A stretch of 64,000 nucleotides of DNA, from positions 1 through 64,000 of the forward strand of contig CAVSAT010000002.1 in NCBI GenBank assembly GCA_963726005.1. Reading direction: 5' to 3'. The DNA comes from Bog-473 sp963726005 (lineage in GTDB: Bacteria; Actinomycetota; Acidimicrobiia; Acidimicrobiales; RAAP-2). Of this stretch, positions 52,470-63,351 are shown piece by piece. Every line of letters starts with the position of its first letter. The stretch's first letter is position 1. The notes beneath the pieces were generated by a model that saw only the letters and a program-made list of their open reading frames with translations, searched no databases and was not told the DNA's origin. A program made the translations under genes and the position numbers.

Positions 52470-52898
52470 ATGTTCAACCTCGACCCAGGCAAGTTGATCG
52501 TGATCGCCGTGGTCGCCATCGTCCTCCTGGGCCCTGATCGCCTGCCCCAGGTGGCACGCCAGCTCGGCGGTGCGTGGCGCTCCTTCAACGAGTTCCGTCA
52601 CCGCATGGAGTCCGAGGTCCGCAATTCCATGCCCGACCTGCCACCGACCTCCGAGATCGCCCGGCTGGCCCGATCGCCGTCGGCCCTGCTCAACCATCTG
52701 TCGACGATGTCCTCCGACGAGGCACCCGACGGCTCCTTCCAGCCGCCCACGGCGACGAATGGGGGCGTCGAGGTCCCCGGCGCGACGGTCGACCCCACGG
52801 CCACGCCGGCGCCCGCACCCCATCCGATCCGGGCGGATGGCCCGCCGCCGACGCCCGCGTCCGAGGTCATCGTCCCCGGCGACCCCAGCCTCAACTGA
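52470..52898 (+). CDS. Sec-independent translocase TatA/TatB-type subunit
   Basis: A 142-residue protein with one N-terminal transmembrane helix (LIVIAVVAIVLLGPDRLPQV), an amphipathic helix and a long Pro/Thr-rich tail. The LGPDRLP turn and the length suggest TatB rather than TatA, but a dual-function protein is possible. It works with TatC, encoded 12 bp downstream, to export folded proteins. Confidence 0.88.
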   Translation: MFNLDPGKLIVIAVVAIVLLGPDRLPQVARQLGGAWRSFNEFRHRMESEVRNSMPDLPPTSEIARLARSPSALLNHLSTMSSDEAPDGSFQPPTATNGGVEVPGATVDPTATPAPAPHPIRADGPPPTPASEVIVPGDPSLN

Positions 52899-52910
52899 GC
52901 GGCCCGCCAC

Positions 52911-53717
52911 GTGGTGACCCTTCCCTTCACGGCAAAGCGGAAGAGCCGGCCGTCGCCGGACAACATGACCCTCGGGGAGCACCTGGGCGAGCTCCGGCGC
53001 CGGGTGATGATCTGCGTGATCGCCTTCGTCATCGCCGCCACGGTGGCCGTCTTCGCCTACGAGCCGATCCTGCACTTTCTCCTCCGCCCCCTGTGCACGG
53101 TCGACGCGTCGACACTGCACCACACGCGGCCGGGGAGCGGGTCGCTGATCGTCTCGTCCAACGGCACATGCAACCTGTTCGTGACCTCTCCGCTCGACGG
53201 CCTGTCGCTGCGGGTGAAGATCGCCCTCTTCGGAGGCCTCGTGCTGGCGTCGCCCGTGATCCTGTTCCAGGTCTGGCGCTTCGTCACCCCGGGCCTGAAG
53301 GCGTCCGAGCGCCGCTATGCGGTCCCGTTCGTGCTGAGCGCGTTCGTGCTCTTCCTGTGCGGCGCGGCCACCGCATATCTCACCTTGCCCCACGCACTGG
53401 GCTTCTTGAAGTCCGTCGGTGGCCCCAACCTGCAGGCCATCTACGACCCCATCCCGTATCTGGGCCTCATCCTGCTGATGATGACGATCTTCGGGCTGAC
53501 CTTCGAGTTCCCGGTCGTGCTCGTGTCGCTCGAGCTCGCCCGGGTCGTCACGCCGGCCCGGCTGCTCCACGCCTGGCGCTGGGCGGTGATCATCATCACT
53601 GTGGTGGCCGCGGTGTTCACCCCGAGCTCGGATCCGTTCTCGATGTTCGCCCTCGCCATCCCGCTCGTGGTCTTCTACTTCCTGTCGATCGGCATCGGGA
53701 AGCTGCTCGGGCGTTGA
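52911..53717 (+). CDS. tatC: Sec-independent translocase TatC
   Basis: A 268-residue six-helix membrane protein. MTLGEHLGELRRRVMICVIA is the conserved N-terminal motif that helps to bind signal peptides, with LFVTSPLDGLSLRVKIALFG and FEFPVVLVSLELARVVTPAR later. It is the receptor of the Tat pathway. The TTG start of the helicase overlaps its stop. Confidence 0.95.
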   Translation: MVTLPFTAKRKSRPSPDNMTLGEHLGELRRRVMICVIAFVIAATVAVFAYEPILHFLLRPLCTVDASTLHHTRPGSGSLIVSSNGTCNLFVTSPLDGLSLRVKIALFGGLVLASPVILFQVWRFVTPGLKASERRYAVPFVLSAFVLFLCGAATAYLTLPHALGFLKSVGGPNLQAIYDPIPYLGLILLMMTIFGLTFEFPVVLVSLELARVVTPARLLHAWRWAVIIITVVAAVFTPSSDPFSMFALAIPLVVFYFLSIGIGKLLGR

Positions 53718-55837
53718 CGCCCTCCTCGTGGCCCGTCGAGGAGGCGGCCGGGGCGCAAGCGTTCGAGGCTGGCCTGCCCTTCGCCCTCGACGACTTCCAG
53801 CACGAGGCGTTCCGCGCCCTCGATGCCGGGCACTCCGTCCTCGTGTCCGCTCCGACCGGATCGGGCAAGACACTCGTCGCGTCCTACGCCGTGCACCGCG
53901 CGCTGTGTGCGCGTGGCAAGTCCTTCTACACGACGCCGCTCAAGGCCTTGTCCAACCAGAAGTACGGGGAGCTCGTGGCGGCGTACGGGGAGGACCACGT
54001 CGGCCTCCTGACGGGTGACACCACCGTGCGCCCGCGGGCACCCGTGGTCGTGATGACAACCGAGGTCCTGCGCAACATGCTCCTGGCCGGCTCCGACCTG
54101 CTCGAGGGGCTCCACACCGTCGTCCTCGACGAGGTGCACTTCATCCAGGACCCGTACCGGGGCGGGGTCTGGGAGGAAGTCCTCGTCCTCTCACCGCCCG
54201 AGATCCGCTTCGTGTGCCTCTCGGCCACGGTGAACAACGCGGACGAGCTCGGCGGATGGCTGCGCTCAGTGCGGGGTGACACGGCGGTGATCGTCGAGCG
54301 GGAGCGGCCCATCGTGCTCCGCCATCACTTCGCCGTCGTCCGCCGGGAGGACCAGGCGATCCTGCTGCTCCCGCTGCTCCAGGACCGCGGCCGACCCGGT
54401 GAGGAGGGGCTGCGGGTCGACCAAGCCGTGCGCCGGTCGCTGCAGGGACGACCGGCGCACTGGCAGGTCCGTGGCCGAGGACCTCGACTGCCCTTTCGCG
54501 CCCCGCGCCGCACCGAGATCGTCGACGAACTGGGCCAGTGCGAGATGCTGCCGGCCATCGTCTTCATCTTCAGCCGTGCCGCGTGCGACGATGCCGTGCG
54601 CCAGGTCGTGCGCGATGGTGTCCGCCTGACGGACACCGCGGAACGCTCGGCGATACGAGAGATCGTGGAACGCAGGGTCGAGCCACTCGGCGACGACGAC
54701 CTCGAAGTGTTGGGCTACGCCGAGTGGCTCGAGGGCCTCGAACGCGGAGTGGCCGCGCACCATGCCGGCCTGGTCCCCGTCTTCCGCGAGACGGTGGAGG
54801 AGTGCTTCGCGGCCGGCCTGCTGAAGGTCGTCTTCGCCACCGAGACGCTGTCCCTCGGCATCAACATGCCGGCGCGCTCGGTGGTGATCGAGCGCTTCAC
54901 CAAGTACGGGGGCGCCGGGCGGGCCACGCTCACGTCGGGGGAGTACCTCCAGCTCACCGGGCGTGCCGGGCGGCGTGGCCTGGACGAGGAGGGGCACACG
55001 GTGGTCGAGTGGTCCACCGAGATCACCTTTGCGGAGGCCGCCCGCGTCGCATCGGCGCCTCCGCCGGACCTGCGCTCCTCGTTCCGGCCGACCTACAACC
55101 TGGCGGTCAACCTCGTCTCGCGGTTCGACCGCGAGACGGTGGGCCGCGTGCTGGAGCGCTCCTTCGCCCAGTGGCAGGCGCGCCAGCCCGACCTCTTGCA
55201 GCGGCAGCTCGGTCATCGCCTCGCCGTCCTGGAGCAGATGGGCTACGTCGACGGCTGGGCCCTCACGCCCGCTGGCCACCGCCTGGCCCGCATCTACCAC
55301 GAAGCCGATCTGCTGATCGCCGAGGCACTGGGCAGCGGCGCGCTCACCGGAGCGGAGCCCGCCGCGCTGGCCGGGGTGCTCTCCGCGGTGGTGTTCGAGC
55401 CGCGCCGGGCCCGTCGGGCTGCCCCCCAGCACGGCGCGCGGCGGGGGAAGCGGCGGGCCGTGCTCCAGGACCGCCTGGGCGACAAGCGGAAGGCCGAGCT
55501 GGGGTGGCGCTGCGAGGCCCTCAACGCCATGGCGGAGCGCATCCGTGCCGTCGAGGAGGCGCATCTCGTGCCCCGTTCGCGGCAGCCGGCGCCCGGCCTG
55601 GCCACCGCGGTGGCCTCATGGGCCCGCGGGGCGTCGTTCTCGACGGCCCTCGGCGTGGCCGCCCGCGACGTCGGGCAGCTGGCGCCGGGCGATTTCGTGC
55701 GCACGATGAAGTCGGTCGCCGACCTGGCGCAGCAGGTCTCGTACACGGCGGCGGACACGGAGGTGGCGGCGGCCGCCCGCGAGGCCGTCTCGCTCCTGCT
55801 CCGGGGCGTCGTCGCCGGCGGCCTGCCGGGCGCCTGA
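53714..55837 (+). CDS. HelY/Mtr4-like DEVH-box helicase
   Basis: A 707-residue superfamily 2 helicase. Motif I is SAPTGSGKT, Ia TPLKALSNQKY, II LDEVHFIQD, III LSATVNN, V ATETLSLGINMPARS and VI YLQLTGRAGRRG. The C-terminal region (about 460-707) contains the winged-helix and helical domains of the Ski2/Mtr4 group. It probably unwinds RNA. A stretch around 54,410-54,500 is poorly conserved and may contain a compensated frameshift. TTG 53714 overlaps the tatC stop; this coupling is common in actinobacteria. Confidence 0.92.
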   Translation: MTPSSWPVEEAAGAQAFEAGLPFALDDFQHEAFRALDAGHSVLVSAPTGSGKTLVASYAVHRALCARGKSFYTTPLKALSNQKYGELVAAYGEDHVGLLTGDTTVRPRAPVVVMTTEVLRNMLLAGSDLLEGLHTVVLDEVHFIQDPYRGGVWEEVLVLSPPEIRFVCLSATVNNADELGGWLRSVRGDTAVIVERERPIVLRHHFAVVRREDQAILLLPLLQDRGRPGEEGLRVDQAVRRSLQGRPAHWQVRGRGPRLPFRAPRRTEIVDELGQCEMLPAIVFIFSRAACDDAVRQVVRDGVRLTDTAERSAIREIVERRVEPLGDDDLEVLGYAEWLEGLERGVAAHHAGLVPVFRETVEECFAAGLLKVVFATETLSLGINMPARSVVIERFTKYGGAGRATLTSGEYLQLTGRAGRRGLDEEGHTVVEWSTEITFAEAARVASAPPPDLRSSFRPTYNLAVNLVSRFDRETVGRVLERSFAQWQARQPDLLQRQLGHRLAVLEQMGYVDGWALTPAGHRLARIYHEADLLIAEALGSGALTGAEPAALAGVLSAVVFEPRRARRAAPQHGARRGKRRAVLQDRLGDKRKAELGWRCEALNAMAERIRAVEEAHLVPRSRQPAPGLATAVASWARGASFSTALGVAARDVGQLAPGDFVRTMKSVADLAQQVSYTAADTEVAAAAREAVSLLLRGVVAGGLPGA

Positions 55838-55869
55838 CCCTATCCGCGACCGTCGCGTCACCCTCGTTC

Positions 55870-55875
55870 TATGGT
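55870..55875 (+). promoter_or_regulatory. -10 box, leaderless start of the ThyX-like gene
   Basis: TATGGT, 9 nt before ATG 55885. Confidence 0.4.
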
Positions 55876-55884
55876 TGGCCGGCC

Positions 55885-57523
55885 ATGTTCCCGTACTCCG
55901 AAGAGCGCTTCACGGCGGACGAGGAGGCGGTTCTCCGCCGCTACGTGACCAACCTGGACCAGCCGGTGTTCGCCCTGGTCAACCTGCCTGAGGTGGTTAA
56001 GGGGGCGCTCTTCGCCCGCTACTCGCGCTCACCCAAGAGCCTACGCCGGCTGTTCCTCGACGAGTTCGTCGGGGACCTGGACATCTCGGGCGACGCGTCG
56101 GTCGACGCGACGGTCGGCCTGGAGCGAGCGGAGCAGCTCTACGAGAAGGTCTTCGTCGAGTACGGCGACGACTCGGTGGCACAGCTGGGCGGTGTCCACC
56201 TCGCCTGCGAGCAGTCGTCCAACGTGCTGTCGAAGGTGCTCGAGTGGGGGCGACTCATGGCCTACCTCGAGCAGTCGACCCGCTACATCGCGTACAATCA
56301 ACGGTTGGACAACGGCCAGTACCGCTACCACCGCCCGCCCGAGATCCTCGACTCGCCGCACGGGGCGCGCTTCGTCGGCGAGATGGACCGGGTGTTCGAC
56401 ACCTACGGCGCGCTGCTCCCGCGCATGCAGGCCTGGGTGGCCGAGCGCTTCCCGCAACACGCAGGGGACAGCGACTTCGTGTACCGCCAGGCGACCCGCG
56501 CCAAGTCGCTCGACGCCCTGCGCGGACTCCTGCCGGCGGCGTCGTTGTCGAACATCGGGATGTACGGGACCGGCCAGTCCTACGAGCAGTTGCTGCTGCG
56601 CATCGCGCGCGCACCCACTGCCCGAGGCCCGTCACTACGCGGACATGATGCTCATCGAGTTGCGCAAGGTGATCCCGTCGTTCTTGCAGCGCGTCGACGT
56701 CCCCGAGCGGGGCGGCGACTGGTCCGCCTACCTCGCGACGACCCGGGACCAGACCGCACACGTGGTCGCGTACCTGTGGCCCGAGCTCGGAACGGAGTGC
56801 CGCCCCCACCGCGACGACGCGGCAGCCGAGGTGACGCTGCTCGACTTCGATCCGGACGGCGAGGAGAAGGTCCTGGTGGCGGCCTGTTTCTCCCACCTCG
56901 GCTGCTCCGAACGCGAGGCGGCCTACCGGGTACGGCGCCTCGGCCACGAAGACAGGGTCGCGTTGTTGCAGGCCTACGTGGGGGAACGCCGCAACCGCCG
57001 GCACCGCCCGGGCCGCGCGTTCGAGCGTACGGACTACCGCTTCGAGCTCGTCACGGACTACGGGGCGTTCCGCGATCTGCAACGCCATCGCATGCTCACC
57101 ATCGAGTGGCAGCGTCTCGGTATCTCGCTCGGGTACGACATGCCCGACCTCGTCGCCGAAGCGGGAATCGGGGAGCACTACGACGAGGCCATCGGTCGGG
57201 CCGAGGAGCTGTACCGCTCGCTGCGGGCCGACTTTCCCGAAGAGGCTTCGTACGCGGTCGCGCTTGCCCACCGCATCCGCTACGTCATGCAGCTCAACGC
57301 GCGCGAGGCGATGCACCTCGTCGAGCTGCGCTCGGGGACCCAGGGCCACCCGGCGTACCGGAGGGTCGCACAGCAGATGCACCGGGCGATCGCCGAGGTC
57401 GCGGGGCACCGGGCGCTCGCCGAGGCGATGTCCTTCGTCGACCACGGCGCGACGGACCTCGAACGCCTCGAGTCCGAGCGGCGGGCGGAGCGCCGGCGTT
57501 CGGAGAAATCTGCAACGCATTGA
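55885..57523 (+). CDS. Double-length ThyX-like protein, frameshifted
   Basis: About 545 residues made of two ThyX-like halves. The N-terminal half has VKGALFARYSRSPKSLRRLF, EYGDDSVAQLGGVHLACEQS and YLEQSTRYIAYNQ. After a lost base near 56,615 the C-terminal half has HLGCSEREAAYRV, FELVTDYGAFRDLQRHRML and SGTQGHPAYRRVAQQMHRAI. The RHRx7S signature of flavin-dependent thymidylate synthase is degenerate (RHRMLTIEWQR), so this is probably not a classical ThyX. Normal ThyX is about 230 residues and works as a tetramer; this fusion may be a homologue with another role. Confidence 0.85.
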
Positions 57524-57776
57524 CCAGGAACTACCCTCGTTGTCCCTGGTGGTGGGGCCTTTGCACTTCTTGACGACCCCACCCCCGATTTGCCTAATGT
57601 GCGGGGCAGTCCCCGCGCCCCTGACGTTGCTGAAGAGGAGGAAGCACTGAAGCAGCAGGGGGGGACGTGCTGTGAGAGGCGGTGATTGGCCCTGGGGGTC
57701 GAGTAGAGAACGTGTTGCTAGCCCGGCTATCCGGGCCGGCGAGATGGCGCCAAAGACCCCAGGGCCCGCCCGCCCA

Positions 57777-57816
57777 GGCCCCCCGACTCGGTTCGATCGA
57801 ACCCTGACCGGGGGCC
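57777..57816. promoter_or_regulatory. Nested 40-bp dyad upstream of the DUF4193 gene
   Basis: The centre is the perfect palindrome GGTTCGATCGAACC (57790-57803). It is framed at equal distance by GGCCCCC (57777-57783) and GGGGGCC (57810-57816), which are exact reverse complements. It ends 12 bp before the -35 box, a likely activator or repressor site. Confidence 0.65.
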
Positions 57817-57828
57817 GCTTCACAGCGA

Positions 57829-57856
57829 TTGAACGGTCCCTCGAACCGTCTATGCT
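57829..57856 (+). promoter_or_regulatory. Promoter of the DUF4193 gene, probably leaderless
   Basis: TTGAAC (57829-57834), 16 bp, TATGCT (57851-57856). The ATG is only 11 nt beyond the -10, so transcription should start at or close to the start codon. Confidence 0.65.
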
Positions 57857-57867
57857 CCCGCGGCACA

Positions 57868-58380
57868 ATGGCCACCAAGAAGAAAGCCAAAGTCGAAGAC
57901 GTGGCGACCGAGGCCCCCGAACTCGAGGACGATGAGGCCGTCGCGGAGGACGACCTCGACGTCGACATCGACGCGGACGCGCTGGAAGAGATCGAAGTCG
58001 ACCCGCTCGCAGACGACGATGACGATCTCGTCGTCCTCGACGAGGAGGACGACGAGGCGGAAGCCGACGTCGACGAGATCCTGACCGCCTCCCCGGCCGC
58101 GGTCGTCGAGAAGTCGGGTGAGGGCGACGAGGAAGAAGAGGAAGAGGAGCCCGACGACGAGGACGTCGAGGCCAGCCTGGACGTCATCCTCAAGGAACGC
58201 CTCGTCGTCGAGGACGAGCCCGAGGACGAGGAGGCGACGGACCAGGAGGACAAGACCGAGGGCAACGAGCGCGTGTTGCCCAAGCAGCCCGACGAGTTCG
58301 TGTGCCGCTCCTGTTTCCTGGTCAAGCACCCGAGCCAGCTGGCAGACAAGAAGAACATGCTCTGCCGAGACTGTGTCTGA
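57868..58380 (+). CDS. Acidic DUF4193 protein with C-terminal zinc ribbon
   Basis: A 170-residue protein. A short basic start (MATKKKAKVED) is followed by about 120 very acidic, probably disordered residues (runs of Asp and Glu). The C-terminus carries FVCRSCFLVKHPSQLADKKN and LCRDC, two CxxC pairs of the DUF4193 zinc ribbon found across actinobacteria. Function unknown; contact with transcription or translation machinery is a guess. The next gene overlaps its 3' end by 8 bp. Confidence 0.87.
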   Translation: MATKKKAKVEDVATEAPELEDDEAVAEDDLDVDIDADALEEIEVDPLADDDDDLVVLDEEDDEAEADVDEILTASPAAVVEKSGEGDEEEEEEEPDDEDVEASLDVILKERLVVEDEPEDEEATDQEDKTEGNERVLPKQPDEFVCRSCFLVKHPSQLADKKNMLCRDCV

Positions 58381-58903
58381 GGAGACGGGCGCCGACGACG
58401 AGCGGGCCGGGACGAACCCGCTGCGACGCACCCTCGATCTGTGCCTCTTCGCCCCGGTTGGCGTCGCCGTCACCGTCGTCGAGGATCTCCCCGAGCTGAT
58501 CGCCAAGGGGCGGCGGCGGGTCGAGCGGGAGCTCGGGAACGCCCGCGTGGTCGGACGGTTCGTCGTTCGCAGCGGCCAACGACAGGTGTCGGAGCGTCTC
58601 GACGACCTGTGGGGCAACGGCGCGCACCCAGGGCCCGGTGCCGACGAGGACGCAGAAGGGGCGGCCGAGACGTCCTGGGACCGGCCACCGCCTGATCCGG
58701 CGGCCGAGGCCATCGTCGGGGGTGCCCTGGCCGACTACGACACCCTCAGTGCGTCCCAGGTCGTCCGGCGACTCGAGAGCCTGGGTCCCGAGGAGCTCCG
58801 CGCCGTCCAGCGCTACGAGGCATCGACCCGCAACCGACGCACCATCCTCAACCGGGCCGGCCAGCTGCTCGACGAGCGGCCGCTGGGCTCGCCCTCCGAA
58901 TAG
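58373..58903 (+). CDS. Conserved actinobacterial hypothetical protein
   Basis: A 176-residue protein. NPLRRTLDLCLFAPVGVAVT and VVEDLPELIAKGRRRVEREL form a hydrophobic then charged segment, and the C-terminus has a helical YDTLSASQVVRRLESLGPEE (a SAP-like helical motif) and LRAVQRYEASTRNRRTILNR. GTG 58373 overlaps the previous gene. I have no function to propose. Confidence 0.7.
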   Translation: MSEETGADDERAGTNPLRRTLDLCLFAPVGVAVTVVEDLPELIAKGRRRVERELGNARVVGRFVVRSGQRQVSERLDDLWGNGAHPGPGADEDAEGAAETSWDRPPPDPAAEAIVGGALADYDTLSASQVVRRLESLGPEELRAVQRYEASTRNRRTILNRAGQLLDERPLGSPSE

Positions 58904-58907
58904 CGGG

Positions 58908-59366
58908 ATGGAACTGGCCCGTCCGGCCGGAGCGGCGGACCGCCAGGCCTGTACGCGCTTGCTCTCCCAGGCCCTGGTGGCCGCGGCGTCCATGCGGGGT
59001 GGGGCCGCGCTGGTGGGAGACGCCACACCGGTGACGCTGCTCGAGCGCTGGAGCCGGCCCGGCTCGTCCACCCACCTCGTGGTGGGGGAGTACGAGGCGG
59101 TCGTGGTCGGCCTCCTGGCTGTCGCCGCGACCGAACAGGCCGGACGCGGCCAGACCGGCCTGGTGGAGTGCTGCTACGTGGAGTCGGGAGCACGGGGCGT
59201 GGGGGTCGGGACGGCACTCATGGATTCCGCGGTGGAGTGGTGCACGGCGTGGGGCTGCTCGGAGATGGACGCGCTGGCTCTCCCCGGCGACCGCACCACC
59301 AAGCAGCGCCTGGAGGCGTCGGGCTTCACCGCCCGCCTGCTGACGCTCAGCCGCCGGTTGGACTGA
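58908..59366 (+). CDS. GNAT-family N-acetyltransferase
   Basis: A 152-residue GNAT protein. GLVECCYVESGARGVGVGTA gives the acetyl-CoA loop (R/QxxGxG/A type), followed by DSAVEWCTAWGCSEMDALAL and a C-terminal RLEASGFTARLLTLSRRL. Acceptor unknown. It overlaps the convergent downstream gene by 20 bp. Confidence 0.85.
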   Translation: MELARPAGAADRQACTRLLSQALVAAASMRGGAALVGDATPVTLLERWSRPGSSTHLVVGEYEAVVVGLLAVAATEQAGRGQTGLVECCYVESGARGVGVGTALMDSAVEWCTAWGCSEMDALALPGDRTTKQRLEASGFTARLLTLSRRLD

Positions 59367-60616
59367 AGCGGCGCTCCGTGTTCACCCGCCGCGGCGGCGG
59401 GGGTGGGATGCGCAGCCCGAGCAGTTTGGCCAGGGCCGGGACCGATCCCGCCGCATGGCGCGCCGCCTGCCGGGCCACCTCGTCGTCGGGGATGCCCGCC
59501 GGCTTCACCGTGCGCCGCACCGGGGACGCCACAACGGCATCGAGCAAGCGCATCCAGTCCTCGGGGGGCACGTCGGCGGTCATCGCCTCGCCGGCCGCGC
59601 CGGCCAGCCGGACGGCCAACTCGGCCGGGCAACGGGTGCCGGGCTCGGGAGGCCGGATGGAGGCCTCGACGGCCTGGAGCACCCTCCCGTCGTTCAGGGC
59701 GTTCGTGATGCGTGCGAGCCACTCCTCCCGCAGGGCCGTCGTGCGCTGGTCGAGCGACTCCTGGAGCGCCTTGGCCATGGCGCGCGCTTCCTCGTCGAGG
59801 TTGACGGTGCGCGACGCGGTGACGACGGCGCGGAGCTCTCGCAGCCGGTAGTCCTTGCCCGCGCTCTGCGCGACCGAGGCGCGGTCCTTCCAGTCCGCCA
59901 ACCGGACGGCGGGGAGGAGCTCGTCGGCCATCGCCATGAGGGCGTCGCCGGCGGCCGGAGGCTTGCGCGCCGCCTTCGCCGCCGTGTTCTGCGCCTCGAT
60001 CGCCTGGCGCACGGCTTGCAGGCCGCCGCGCAGCAGCTGCTCGGCCACGGGGATCTGTTCGGGCCGCAGCGCGGCCAGCATGGCGTTGCGGTGGACGGTC
60101 GACGTCGGCGTGACGGGACGCTCGCCGCGTGGTGCGCGACCTTCGCTGTCGCCCGGGCGTCGCCCACCGGGCCGGCGCGGCCCGGTCCCACGCGCGGTCG
60201 CGGTCGCCGCGCTCCGTGCGCGGGGCGGCCTCGCCGTCGGAGGCGGCAGTGCGCCGGCCTCCGCCGCGCCGCTCCCGGCGGTCGCCGCTTTCGCCACCGT
60301 CGTCGCGTGAGCGCTTGCCCGATCCGGGAGCGAGGACGACGGACACGTCGGGCGCGCGCTTCGGCGTGCCCTTGACTTCTATCCGGCCTTCGGTCTTCTC
60401 GGGCGAACGGGCGGGCTTGACCGCGGTGAGGGACAGGATCTCGATGCCCTCGAGACCGACGTCGACGTCCGCCCGCAGCACGGCGCCCACCTTCTTGCCG
60501 GCCGGCACCAGCGCGCCGTCGACGGTGCCCTTGGGCTGGCGCGCGCCAGCGGCGCGCCAGGTCCACGACCCGTCGCCCGTCTGGCTCGTCAACTCGATGT
60601 CGATCCGGCGTGACAT
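59347..60616 (-). CDS. Hypothetical protein with basic linker, frameshifted
   Basis: An N-terminal domain of about 90 residues (RRIDIELTSQTGDGSWTWRA, PAGKKVGAVLRADVDVGLEG) is followed by an Arg/Gly-rich linker and, after a frame change near 60,180, a helical C-terminal domain (MLAALRPEQIPVAEQLLRGG, NLDEEARAMAKALQESLDQR, DWMRLLDAVVASPVRR). About 420 residues. The N-terminal part resembles a small beta barrel that could bind nucleic acid; this is a guess. Confidence 0.7.
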
Positions 60617-60625
60617 GCGGCGGAC

Positions 60626-60631
60626 ACGCTA
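60626..60631 (-). promoter_or_regulatory. -10 box, leaderless start of the minus-strand hypothetical gene
   Basis: TAGCGT on the minus strand, 9 nt before the ATG at 60616. Confidence 0.4.
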
Positions 60632-60780
60632 CCTCGCCGGGCCCCAGGGCCCGATGCCGGAGGTCGACGGGCGTCCCGTAACATGGCAGGGACGTCCGCC
60701 CGAGTGCCGGAGCCGCCGGGACGGGGACCACCCCACCGTTGTGCGGCGTGACGGTCCATGTCCCGTTCAGGAGGATCCAC

Positions 60781-62321
<1,541 letters not shown>

Positions 62322-62324
<3 letters not shown>

Positions 62325-62828
62325 GCCCGGCAGCGCCCCCGGCGGAATGTCGAAGTTCCGGTCCGGGTGGGCCGGCGGGAGGTTCATCTCCCCGCCCTTC
62401 GGCTGCCACCCACTGGCCTCGATGTCCTCGAGGACGTGGGCCATGTTGTAGGTGTCCTCCTCGTACGAGAACTTGCCGTTGCCGGCGTAGATGAGGCGCG
62501 AGTAGCCGGACTGACGGTAGGGGGTGCCGTCCGGCCTCGTCCGCGGCATGATCTGCGTCCACTTGACGACGACGTCGTCCCCCTCGATCGCAGTGAACTC
62601 AATGGGGAACTTCCAGTCCTCCATGCCCAGCATGGAGTCGACGAGCCAACGGGCGATGTTGTCGCCCCCCTCGAGGCGACCCCAGGCGCCGTCGATGTAG
62701 ACCGCGTCCTCGGTGTAGAAATCGGCCAAGGCCCCGAAGGCGTCGGACTCGAGCCCCTCGTCGATCCGGCTCCGTAGCTCGTGATAGCGGTCCACGGTGG
62801 CCCGGACCTCCTCAAGTGGAAACGGCAT
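62322..62828 (-). CDS. SnoaL-like domain protein
   Basis: About 165 residues of a SnoaL-type fold: FPLEEVRATVDRYHELRSRI, GALADFYTEDAVYIDGAWGR, PIEFTAIEGDDVVVKWTQIM and the C-terminal RNFDIPPGALPGLG. The frame has no stop where it meets the convergent HtrA gene; a TAG in the neighbouring frame at 62321-62323 is the likely true end, so one base may be wrong. A GGAGGGA site precedes ATG 62828. The catalytic role is unknown. Confidence 0.8.
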
Positions 62829-62846
62829 GGTGTGCTCCCTCCGTCC

Positions 62847-63351
62847 TCACGCCCCGACGGCGCGGTAGGCATTCCGGCATGACTCGAGCTCGGCCAGCGC
62901 GGGCGCGGTCGGCGAAGCCCTGGACCTCGGTGGACTTGTGCGGCTCGAGATCCTTGTAGATGCTGAAGAAGTGCGCGATCTCATTGCGTAGGTGCTCGGG
63001 CACGTCGCCGATGTCATGGGCCTCGTCCCACTGCGGATCGTGCTCGAGGACGCAGATCAGCTTGGCGTCCACCCCCTTCTCGTCGCGCATGGAGAACATC
63101 CCCAAGATGCGCACCCGCACCACGCAACCGGGAAAGGTGGGGTCCGCGACGAGTACCAAGGCGTCGAGCGGGTCACCGTCGCCCGCCAGGGTCTCGGCGA
63201 CGAAGCCGTAGTCCGCCGGATAGGTGGTGGCGGTGAAGAGGCGGCGGTCCAGCCGGATGACGTGCTGCTCGTGGTCGTACTCGTACTTGTTGCGGCTCCC
63301 CGTGGGGATCTCGATCACCACGTCGATCGCCTCGTCGGTGCGGTCCTTCAT
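62847..63351 (-). CDS. ppa: Inorganic pyrophosphatase, frameshifted near its end
   Basis: A soluble family I pyrophosphatase of about 167 residues. EIPTGSRNKYEYD, YPADYGFVAETLAGDGDPLD (Mg-binding Asp residues) and RILGMFSMRDEKGVDAKLIC are conserved. The C-terminal tail is recovered as ALAELESCRNAYRAVGA after a one-base shift near 62,895. It drives biosynthesis by removing pyrophosphate. The ATG overlaps the stop of the preceding VOC gene. Confidence 0.95.

Larger units (their letters stand above)
57524..57867. other. Intergenic region with hairpin, dyad and promoter
   Basis: The 344-bp gap holds a short GC hairpin (GCCCGG CTAT CCGGGC, 57721-57736), a 40-bp interrupted dyad (57777-57816) and a promoter (57829-57856). 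I see no tRNA or protein gene in it. Confidence 0.6.

Noticed and set aside
57524..57867. tRNA gene suggested by GGTTCGATCGAACC
   Set aside because: The sequence resembles a T-arm but no acceptor stem, anticodon arm or CCA end can be built around it; it is better explained as a regulatory palindrome.
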